A stretch of DNA of 5,764 bases from contig JAGXHS010000181.1 of assembly GCA_024636075.1 (NCBI GenBank), positions 1 to 5,764 of the forward strand, in the 5' to 3' direction. Below, in pieces: positions 1 through 4,963 of this stretch (positions are counted from its first letter, which is position 1; every line of letters begins with the position of its first letter). Under the pieces are notes generated by a model that did not search any database, was not told the DNA's origin, and was given only the letters and a program-made list of their open reading frames with translations. The translations under genes were made by a program, and so were the position numbers. Source of the DNA: Propionibacteriaceae bacterium. GTDB lineage: Bacteria; Actinomycetota; Actinomycetes; Propionibacteriales; Propionibacteriaceae.

Positions 1-404
1 CCGTCTGGCTGGCGACCGACGATGATGATCCGGCCGCTGCCTGCGATGCCGCGCATCATCGGGCGCAATACAGCACGCAGCTGCTCGAGGTCGTCGAGGC
101 GGGTCAGTTCGGTGGCATCCAGCAAGAGCGCCGACACCTTCTGTGGGTAGCGGGGAGCCTGATCGCGCCCGCTGTCATCCCTCGTTCGGTTCTCGGCAAC
201 GTCGACCAGCGCAGTCTGGCTGTCGACGCCCAACACACTCAACGTCTGCTGGACGAGCTCACCGCCACCCAGAGAGGACAGCACCACAGGCCCCGCGCCT
301 CGAACGCGACCGCGGCGCAGCTCCGCGCCTTCCGGCACGCCCGCCTTGCGGATCAGCTTCTTGCCGATGGGATTGTCCAACACCGTTCCAAGACTGAGCT
401 TCAT
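1..404 (-). CDS. fabG4: High-molecular-weight 3-oxoacyl-ACP/CoA reductase, N-terminal part (FabG4-like), truncated by window edge
   Basis: Only the first 134 codons are present; the gene runs off position 1 with no stop. The start is the ATG at 404-402, seven bases after a GGAAGGAA ribosome site (412-419) that lies inside the last codons of the thiolase gene. The visible protein (begins MKLSLGTVLDNPIGKKLIRK, then GVPEGAELRRGR near residues 22-32, VSALLLDATELTRLDDLEQL near 90-110, SGRIIIVGRQP near 124-133) resembles from memory the degenerate first Rossmann-like domain of mycobacterial FabG4 (Rv0242c), which has 'LGVPQPETLRRY', 'GLVFDATGI' and 'CGRVVVVG' in the same order. In that family the catalytic short-chain dehydrogenase domain (Ser-Tyr-Lys) follows this one, so it is outside the window. 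The family reduces 3-ketoacyl thioesters with NAD(P)H, or runs in reverse. The thiolase upstream supports the call, because fadA2 and fabG4 are neighbours in M. tuberculosis. Catalytic residues cannot be verified here. Confidence 0.85.
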   Translation of the reverse strand, partial: MKLSLGTVLDNPIGKKLIRKAGVPEGAELRRGRVRGAGPVVLSSLGGGELVQQTLSVLGVDSQTALVDVAENRTRDDSGRDQAPRYPQKVSALLLDATELTRLDDLEQLRAVLRPMMRGIAGSGRIIIVGRQPD

Positions 405-406
405 GA

Positions 407-1696
407 TCACATTCCTTCCAGAATTGCGACGATTCCCTGGCCACCCGCAGCGCACACCGAGATCAGCCCCCGGGAACCCGGACCCAGTTCGTGCAGCATT
501 TTTGCCAGTGAAGCAGCGATCCGTCCACCGGTGGCGGCAAACGGGTGACCGGCGGCCAGTGACGAACCATTCACGTTCAGCTTGCTGCGGTCGATCTCTC
601 CCAGAGCATCATCCAGACCCAGGGTCTGCTGGCAGTACTCGGGGTCGTTGAGCGCTGTCAGGGTGCACAGCACGGTGGCGGCAAAGGCCTCGTGGATCTC
701 GTAGCGGTCGAAGTCCTGCCAACTGATGCCATTTCGCTGCAGCAGACGCGGAATCGCCCTGACCGGTGCCATCAACAGTCCTTCGGCGCCAGTGGTGAAG
801 TCAACTGCGGCCACCTCGGCGTCCACCACCTTGGCCAGTTTCGGCAGGTGACGCTCGTTGGCCCACGACTCCTCGGCGAGCAGCACCGTGGAGGCTCCGT
901 CGAACATCCCGGTTGAGTTGCCGGCAGTCATGGTCCCGTCGGCACCCTTGCCGAAGACGACCGGCAACTTGCTCAGCTTCTCCATCGAGGTGTCTCCCCG
1001 GACACCCTGGTCCCGGGTGACTCCACGGAAGCCCGTCACCAGGTCATCGAAGAATCCGGTATCCCACGCACGCGCCATGTTGAGATGGCTGGCCAGCGCC
1101 AATTCATCCTGGGCTTCGCGGGTGATGCCCCACGCCTTGGTGGTCAGAGCCTGGTGCTCCCCCATCGACAACCCGGTGCGGGGCTCAACCACCTTCGGTG
1201 GTTCCGGTACGAGATGGCCGGGCCGAACACTGCTCAACGCGGCCATTTTGGCACCGAGCGTCTTGGCCGAGTTGAGCTTCAACAAGGCCCTGCGCAACCC
1301 GTCACCCACGGCCATCGGTACGTCGGAGGCGCTGTCCACACCAGCGCCGATGCCGTTGTCGAGCTGACCCAGACGAATCTTGTTGGCGACGTAGAGCACG
1401 GACTCAAGGCCCGTCGCGCAGGCCTGCTGCAGGTCACAGGCCGGTGTGTGCGGATCGAGCGCCGAGCCGAGTACTGCTTCGCGGGTCAGGTTGAAGTCGT
1501 GCGCGTGCTTCAGCACCGCGCCGCCGACGACCTCTCCCAGGCGTTCGCCGGCGAGGCCGTGCCGGGCAGCGAGCCCGTTGAGCGCCGCCAGCATCAGGTC
1601 CTGGTTCGAGGCCGCCGCGTAGTCGCGACCAGCGCGGGCGAACGGCACCCGGTTTCCGCCGACGATGACGGCTGTTCGCTGGGTGGGGTTCGACAT
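407..1696 (-). CDS. fadA2: Acetyl-CoA acetyltransferase / 3-ketoacyl-CoA thiolase (FadA2-like)
   Basis: A complete 429-residue thiolase that condenses or cleaves acyl-CoA and acetyl-CoA, normally the last step of beta-oxidation, in the cytoplasm. Visible landmarks: N-terminal TAVIVGGNRVPFARAG (about 8-23), nucleophile Cys93 in QQACATGLES, HEAFA at His335, the GHP motif at His384 (SSLAAGHPFAATGGR), and the second catalytic cysteine Cys415 in ISVCAAGGQG. HEAFA in place of NEAFA is typical of the FadI/trifunctional-beta branch. Length is close to the 440 residues of M. tuberculosis FadA2. The reading frame extends upstream to 1840, but those 48 extra codons would cross the divergent promoter. 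The ATG at 1696-1694 directly precedes the conserved thiolase start and has AAAGGA six bases upstream (1703-1708). The stop (TGA, 409-407) is two bases from the fabG4-like start, so the two are almost certainly translated from one mRNA. Exact chain-length preference cannot be read from the sequence. Confidence 0.95.
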   Translation of the reverse strand: MSNPTQRTAVIVGGNRVPFARAGRDYAAASNQDLMLAALNGLAARHGLAGERLGEVVGGAVLKHAHDFNLTREAVLGSALDPHTPACDLQQACATGLESVLYVANKIRLGQLDNGIGAGVDSASDVPMAVGDGLRRALLKLNSAKTLGAKMAALSSVRPGHLVPEPPKVVEPRTGLSMGEHQALTTKAWGITREAQDELALASHLNMARAWDTGFFDDLVTGFRGVTRDQGVRGDTSMEKLSKLPVVFGKGADGTMTAGNSTGMFDGASTVLLAEESWANERHLPKLAKVVDAEVAAVDFTTGAEGLLMAPVRAIPRLLQRNGISWQDFDRYEIHEAFAATVLCTLTALNDPEYCQQTLGLDDALGEIDRSKLNVNGSSLAAGHPFAATGGRIAASLAKMLHELGPGSRGLISVCAAGGQGIVAILEGM

Positions 1697-1777
1697 GTGT
1701 TGTCCTTTCGCGTGGATCCATTGGTGCCCGGCCGCGGCCCACGATACAGACGCGCGGGCAGGGATGTGCCGGGGTGA

Positions 1778-1822
1778 GATACTCGATACGAAGAGTAGCA
1801 GATACTGAAAGTGTCGGGTATC
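1778..1822. promoter_or_regulatory. Tandem operator-like inverted repeats (GATAC boxes), probable TetR binding region
   Basis: Two 22-bp boxes of the form GATACT-N11-GTA(G/T)C start at 1778 and 1801, that is 23 bp apart and so on nearly the same helix face. In the second, GATAC (1801-1805) and GTATC (1818-1822) are perfect inverted arms. In the first, TACTC (1780-1784) and GAGTA (1793-1797) are perfect inverted arms, with one further pair at the ends (1778/1799). A third GATAC at 1785 allows shorter alternative boxes GATAC-N5-GTAGC (1785-1799) and GATAC-N5-GTGTC (1801-1815). TetR-family operators are typically palindromes of this size placed over divergent promoters, and the neighbouring gene encodes a TetR protein. 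Binding itself is inferred. No KstR-type motif (TNNAAC-N2-GTTNNA) is visible. Confidence 0.6.
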
Positions 1823-1824
1823 TT
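1819..1824 (+). promoter_or_regulatory. Candidate -10 box (TATCTT) for a leaderless tetR transcript
   Basis: TATCTT keeps the T1, A2 and T6 positions of the actinobacterial -10 consensus TANNNT. It ends six bases before the tetR ATG (1831), so transcription would begin at or next to the A of the start codon. The bases just upstream of this ATG (1811-1830) contain no purine-rich ribosome site, unlike the other complete genes here, which fits a leaderless mRNA. No good -35 element is seen. The box overlaps the right arm of the second GATAC palindrome, so a bound repressor would block it. Confidence 0.45.
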
Positions 1825-1830
1825 GTTCAC

Positions 1831-2529
1831 ATGACCACAATCGTCGACGGCCGCGACGCCCGCTGGCAGGCGCACCGTGCCACGCGGCGCAGGGAACTGG
1901 TGGAGTCCACCTTGTGGGCCATCCGCAAGAACGGCCCGGCCGTCTGCATGGACGACATCGCTGCCGAGGCCGGGACCTCGAAGACGGTCATCTACCGACA
2001 CTTCGGCGACCGCACCGGCCTGTACCTCGCCGTGGTGGATTCCGTCACCCAGTACATCCTTGGCAAACTCGCGCCAGCCCTGAACAACCAACCATCGCTG
2101 AATCATGAGGCAAACCTGCACCAGCTGCTGCACGAGCTGGCATCCGCTTATCTGGGACTGGTCGAACGCGATCCCAACATCTACCGATTCATCGCCAATC
2201 GACCGCAACTGCCTGCTGGCGAGGACCCCATGAACGGTCTGAGCGAACGCATCGGCAACCAGGTGAGTACGGTGCTGGAAGGCCAGCTCCGGGCCCGCGG
2301 AGCGGACCCCACCCCGGCCACGACATGGGGGCACGGGGTGGTCGGCTTCGTGCGCGCTGTCGCCAATACCTGGCTGAACGCTGCCGACCCCCGCCCTCGC
2401 GAGGAGATCGCGCAGGAAGTGACGGACCTGTTCGCCCAGATGCTGCCGGGAACGCCCGGCGGTTCGCCGACCCCCCAGCCCACCCCCGATCGAGACTCCG
2501 GAGCAGATCGCGACAAAGGAGAAGCATGA
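1831..2529 (+). CDS. TetR/AcrR-family transcriptional regulator of the fatty-acid locus
   Basis: A 232-residue cytoplasmic DNA-binding repressor of usual TetR size. The N-terminal helix-turn-helix spans about residues 21-67; MDDIAAEAGTSKTVIYRHF (40-58) is a canonical TetR recognition segment, followed by the helix-4 region GDRTGLYLAVVDSV. The rest, to about residue 208, is the helical ligand-binding and dimer domain. The last roughly 25 residues (PGTPGGSPTPQPTPDRDSGADRDKGEA) form a proline- and charge-rich tail likely to be disordered. The frame is open from 1774, but I chose the ATG at 1831: the earlier ATG would put the coding start inside the operator-like repeats and adds 19 residues unlike a TetR N-terminus. 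The stop overlaps the next gene's start (ATGA). Position between acyl-CoA genes suggests an acyl-CoA or fatty-acid ligand; that is inference. It is not a recognisable KstR or FasR by eye. Confidence 0.92.
   Translation: MTTIVDGRDARWQAHRATRRRELVESTLWAIRKNGPAVCMDDIAAEAGTSKTVIYRHFGDRTGLYLAVVDSVTQYILGKLAPALNNQPSLNHEANLHQLLHELASAYLGLVERDPNIYRFIANRPQLPAGEDPMNGLSERIGNQVSTVLEGQLRARGADPTPATTWGHGVVGFVRAVANTWLNAADPRPREEIAQEVTDLFAQMLPGTPGGSPTPQPTPDRDSGADRDKGEA
2515..2521 (+). promoter_or_regulatory. Ribosome binding site of the acyl-CoA oxidase gene (AAAGGAG)
   Basis: AAAGGAG lies within the last codons of tetR, four bases before the ATG at 2526. It decides among three in-frame start candidates (2526, 2538, 2598): only the first two are within reach, and 2538 is 16 bases away, which is too far. 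The arrangement indicates translational coupling with tetR. Confidence 0.7.
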
Positions 2530-4529
2530 CCAGGACCATGACCGAACACGAATCCGAACTCGCCCCGGGCGAGCAGGCCCCAGCTGGTGTCGTGGCAATG
2601 GCCACTACCGATCAGGAGCAGCTGAGCGAGTTGGGTGCCAGCCTGCGCACAGCGCTGGACGGACCGTATGCCGAGGGGCGCGCTGCGGGGCGCGCCGAAC
2701 TGAACCCCGAGGACGTGTTGCGAGACGATGGCCAGTCAATGGCCGAAGCTCGCGCCTGGACCTTCGCGAAGTTGCAGTTGTTGACCGACCGGGGCTTGGC
2801 GAATGCGGGCTTCCCCATCGATGGCAAGCCCGCCGACACGGCCGCCGCTGTGATCGCCTTCGAGACCCTCGCCCACGGGGATCTGTCGCTGACGATCAAG
2901 TCGGGTGTCCAGTTCGGATTGTGGGGCGGCGCGGTGCAGAACCTCGGTACCGCGTACCACCTCACTGAGTGGCTGCCGAAGATCGTCTCGTTGGAGCTGC
3001 CCGGATGTTTCGCGATGACAGAGGTGGGGCACGGATCTGACGTTCAGAACCTGGAGACGACCGTCAGCTGGGATCGATCCAGCAAGGAGTTCGTGATTGA
3101 CTCGCCCCGGCCGACCGCCACCAAGACCTACATCGGCAATGCCGCAGTGGACGGTCGGATGGCAGCCGTGTTCGGCCAGCTGGTGGTCAGCGGCACCAAC
3201 CACGGGATCCATGTGGTGATGGTCCCGCTGCGTGACGCCGACAACAATCCGCTTCCCGGGGTGAACCTCGGTGACAACGGCCACAAGGGTGGCTTGCTGG
3301 GCATCGACAACGGCACGATCTCGTTCGATCAGGTGCGCGTGCCCCGGGAATACCTACTCAATCGCTACGGAGGCGTCAGCGAGGACGGCGAGTACGTCTC
3401 AGCGATCGCAAGCGACAACGCCCGATTCTTCACCATGCTGGGCACATTGGTGCGCGGTCGGGTGTGCGTCGGCGCCAGCGCCGGCATCACCGCCCGCAAG
3501 GCCCTCTCGATCGCCACCCGCTACGCCGAACAACGTCGGCAGTTCCCCGCACCCGGCTCGGAGAAGGGCGTGCTGCTGATGGACTACCTGTCCCACCAGC
3601 GCAAGCTCCTCCCTGCGATCGCCACCTCATATGCGCTCGGGTTCGCGCACAACGAGTCCGTGGAAATGCTCGTGCGGGTGCAGGAAGCCGAGGTCCGCGA
3701 TGACCTGCGTTCACGTGAGCTGGAGGCTCGCGCCGCCGCACTGAAGGTGATGCACAGCCGTTTCGCCAATGACACCGTGCAGATGTGCCGCGAGGCCTGC
3801 GGTGGCGCAGGCTTCATCAGTGAGAACGGTCTGACCACACTGCGTCGCGACGTTGACGTGTTCGCCACCTTCGAGGGCGACAACACGGTCCTGGAGCAAC
3901 TGGTCACCAAGGCACAGCTGCTGGAGTACCGCCAGATGTGGGGTGACCTCGACATGCTTGGCACGGTGCAGCAGGCAGCCTCCATGGTCGGTCGCACGGT
4001 GATGGAGCGCAGCACGGGCAGAGTCGTCATCGAGCGTCTGGTGTCCGCGGCGAAACGGCGAACCGGCGAGGTGCCGGTCCGTGACCGCGGCTGGCACGCC
4101 TGGATGTTCGAGGAGCGTGAGCAACACGTGGTGGAGGGGTTGGCGAACAGGATGCGCGCCGCAAGGAAGACGCGCGGGCAGGACGCCTTCGACGCCTACA
4201 ACGCCCTCCAGGACCACATGGTGTACGCGGCGCGGGTGCACACCGAACGAGTGGTGCTCGATGCCTTCATCGTCGGCGTCGAGAGCTGCGAGGACGAAGC
4301 CACCCACGCGGTACTGAATCGCCTCTGCGACCTGTACGCACTGTCCCGGCTCGAGGCCGATCGCGGATGGTTCCTGGAGCACAACCGGATGTCGGCGAGC
4401 CGGTCCAAGCGGGTCGTCCGGACGGTCAACGAGTTGTGCAGCAAGCTACGACCGGACGCGTTGGCACTGATCGAGGGCCTGGGCATTCCGGAAAAGCTGC
4501 TCGATTCACAGATGTTGCGGACCGACTGA
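2526..4529 (+). CDS. Acyl-CoA oxidase / acyl-CoA dehydrogenase of the ACOX family
   Basis: A 667-residue FAD enzyme that introduces the trans-2 double bond into acyl-CoA. Its length and motifs match the peroxisomal-type acyl-CoA oxidases (about 660 residues) rather than FadE dehydrogenases (about 380-400, or about 600 for FadE5-type). Seen in order: an N-terminal helical domain (about 25-155); the middle beta domain with CFAMTEVGHGSDVQNLETT (161-179, ACOX consensus MTExGHGSN), TATKTYIGN near 198-206 and GDNGHKGGLLGIDNG (249-263); the C-terminal FAD domain with IATRYAEQRRQF (329-340), REACGGAGF (422-430) and FEGDNTV (449-455), where Glu450 aligns with the catalytic glutamate of rat ACOX (Glu421); then a second helical domain (about 480-667). 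No membrane segment or signal peptide is seen. The gene starts inside tetR (ATGA overlap), so it is co-transcribed with and probably controlled by that regulator. Whether electrons go to O2 (giving H2O2) or to an electron-transfer flavoprotein cannot be decided from sequence. Residues 1-24 are a weakly conserved extension; M25 is an alternative start without a ribosome site. Confidence 0.93.
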   Translation: MTRTMTEHESELAPGEQAPAGVVAMATTDQEQLSELGASLRTALDGPYAEGRAAGRAELNPEDVLRDDGQSMAEARAWTFAKLQLLTDRGLANAGFPIDGKPADTAAAVIAFETLAHGDLSLTIKSGVQFGLWGGAVQNLGTAYHLTEWLPKIVSLELPGCFAMTEVGHGSDVQNLETTVSWDRSSKEFVIDSPRPTATKTYIGNAAVDGRMAAVFGQLVVSGTNHGIHVVMVPLRDADNNPLPGVNLGDNGHKGGLLGIDNGTISFDQVRVPREYLLNRYGGVSEDGEYVSAIASDNARFFTMLGTLVRGRVCVGASAGITARKALSIATRYAEQRRQFPAPGSEKGVLLMDYLSHQRKLLPAIATSYALGFAHNESVEMLVRVQEAEVRDDLRSRELEARAAALKVMHSRFANDTVQMCREACGGAGFISENGLTTLRRDVDVFATFEGDNTVLEQLVTKAQLLEYRQMWGDLDMLGTVQQAASMVGRTVMERSTGRVVIERLVSAAKRRTGEVPVRDRGWHAWMFEEREQHVVEGLANRMRAARKTRGQDAFDAYNALQDHMVYAARVHTERVVLDAFIVGVESCEDEATHAVLNRLCDLYALSRLEADRGWFLEHNRMSASRSKRVVRTVNELCSKLRPDALALIEGLGIPEKLLDSQMLRTD

Positions 4530-4549
4530 ATCCCCACGTGGGCGTCCGG
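4530..4549. other. Short convergent intergenic gap with a 10-bp palindrome
   Basis: The oxidase gene (plus) and the acylphosphatase gene (minus) end only 20 bp apart. The gap contains the perfect palindrome CCCACGTGGG (4533-4542). It has no loop and no following T run on either strand, so it is not an intrinsic terminator. I see no other terminator, which means the two transcripts probably run into each other's 3' ends. Confidence 0.55.
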
Positions 4550-4834
4550 TCAGCGGATTGTGAAGTTCCGGTGGCCCTCGGGCGAGCGCTCAGTGACTTT
4601 GACGCGGGCAACATCAGAGAAGCGAGAACCGCTCCGACACCAGTCGATCATGTGTTGAACCGAGTCGGGATCACCTTCGAACCAGGCGCTGACAGACCCG
4701 TCGTACTGGTTCTTGACCCATCCGACGACACCTTGGTCGTCGGCCCGCATCATGGTGTTCATCCGGAAACCCACCCCTTGCACGTTCCCGTGCACGGATA
4801 CCTCTACCGCTCGCCCGGCGCTGGTCCTCTTCAT
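4550..4834 (-). CDS. acyP: Acylphosphatase
   Basis: A 94-residue cytoplasmic enzyme that hydrolyses carboxyl-phosphate bonds of acyl phosphates such as acetyl phosphate. The whole family signature is present: VSVHGNVQGVGFR (12-24), whose Arg24 binds phosphate, and GWVKNQYDGSV (38-48), whose Asn42 positions the attacking water; FEGDPDSVQHMIDWCRSG in the middle and a C-terminal FTIR complete the ferredoxin-like fold. The frame is open from an ATG at 4906, but that gives 118 residues with a low-complexity leader (GSGGGQLGHTG). The ATG at 4834 gives the normal family length of about 90-98. Its ribosome site is weak (GGAT, five or so bases upstream), so the exact start is less certain than the identity. 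It stands alone on this strand, convergent with the oxidase and divergent from the SQR-like gene; its physiological substrate in bacteria is generally unclear. Confidence 0.93.
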   Translation of the reverse strand: MKRTSAGRAVEVSVHGNVQGVGFRMNTMMRADDQGVVGWVKNQYDGSVSAWFEGDPDSVQHMIDWCRSGSRFSDVARVKVTERSPEGHRNFTIR

Positions 4835-4963
4835 CAATCCATCATCGAGTCCCGGCGAGGCGCTCACGCCAGTATGACCTAATTGCCCACCACCGCTTCC
4901 TTGCATTGGTACCGTTGAGGGTTATCACCACGCATCGTTGCGTGGATTGAACAGGAGAATCTC
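4835..4963. promoter_or_regulatory. Divergent promoter region between acylphosphatase and SQR-like genes
   Basis: 129 bp without a gene, containing the start signals for both flanking genes. On the plus strand a weak candidate promoter is TTGCAT (4901-4906) followed after 16 bp by TATCAC (4923-4928). The perfect inverted repeat at 4928-4945 lies just downstream of it, where a bound regulator would block transcription. I cannot identify a convincing leftward promoter. Confidence 0.5.
4928..4945. repeat. Perfect inverted repeat (7-bp arms, 4-bp spacer), operator or leader hairpin
   Basis: CCACGCA (4928-4934) and TGCGTGG (4939-4945) are exact inverted arms around TCGT. The repeat ends seven bases before the AGGAG ribosome site (4953-4957) of the SQR-like gene. 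It is too far from a T run to be a terminator, and the gene that follows is intact. It could be an operator for a regulator outside this window, or a hairpin in the 5' leader that affects ribosome access. Confidence 0.6.

Larger units (their letters stand above)
1697..1830. promoter_or_regulatory. Divergent promoter region between fadA2-like and tetR genes
   Basis: This 134-bp non-coding stretch must hold the promoters of both the thiolase-reductase pair (leftward) and the tetR-oxidase pair (rightward). Its right third (1778-1830) is noticeably richer in A and T than its surroundings and contains the repeated GATAC motifs described separately. For the leftward genes a possible -10 box on the minus strand is TACTCT (1797-1792), with no convincing -35; that would leave an untranslated leader of roughly 90 bases. 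A GC-rich 10-bp palindrome at 1730-1739 lies in that leader and has no loop, so I give it no role. The location of the promoters is inference from position and base composition. Confidence 0.75.

Noticed and set aside
1730..1739. GC palindrome GGCCGCGGCC in the fadA2 leader
   Set aside because: Short, purely G/C and without a loop or extended arms; such sites are expected by chance in GC-rich DNA.
1085..1777. Open plus-strand frame of 230 codons opposite the thiolase
   Set aside because: Antisense to conserved thiolase motifs, no ribosome site, no recognisable domain; GC-driven shadow.
1594..2598. Long open frame on the minus strand (334 codons) opposite tetR
   Set aside because: It lies fully antisense to a convincing TetR gene and runs through the divergent promoter into the thiolase start; its composition (Arg/Gly/Val rich, no motif) is that of a high-GC shadow frame.
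3711..4382. Open minus-strand frame of 223 codons opposite the oxidase
   Set aside because: Antisense to the conserved ACOX C-terminal domains; the His-rich translation is the expected mirror of common codons in a high-GC gene.
4367..4882. Plus-strand open frame of 171 codons across the oxidase end and the acylphosphatase
   Set aside because: It overlaps two well-supported genes in other frames and shows no family motif.
4835..4906. N-terminal extension of the acylphosphatase to an ATG at 4906
   Set aside because: It would make the protein 118 residues with a low-complexity Gly/Ser leader, has no ribosome site, and exceeds the usual family length.
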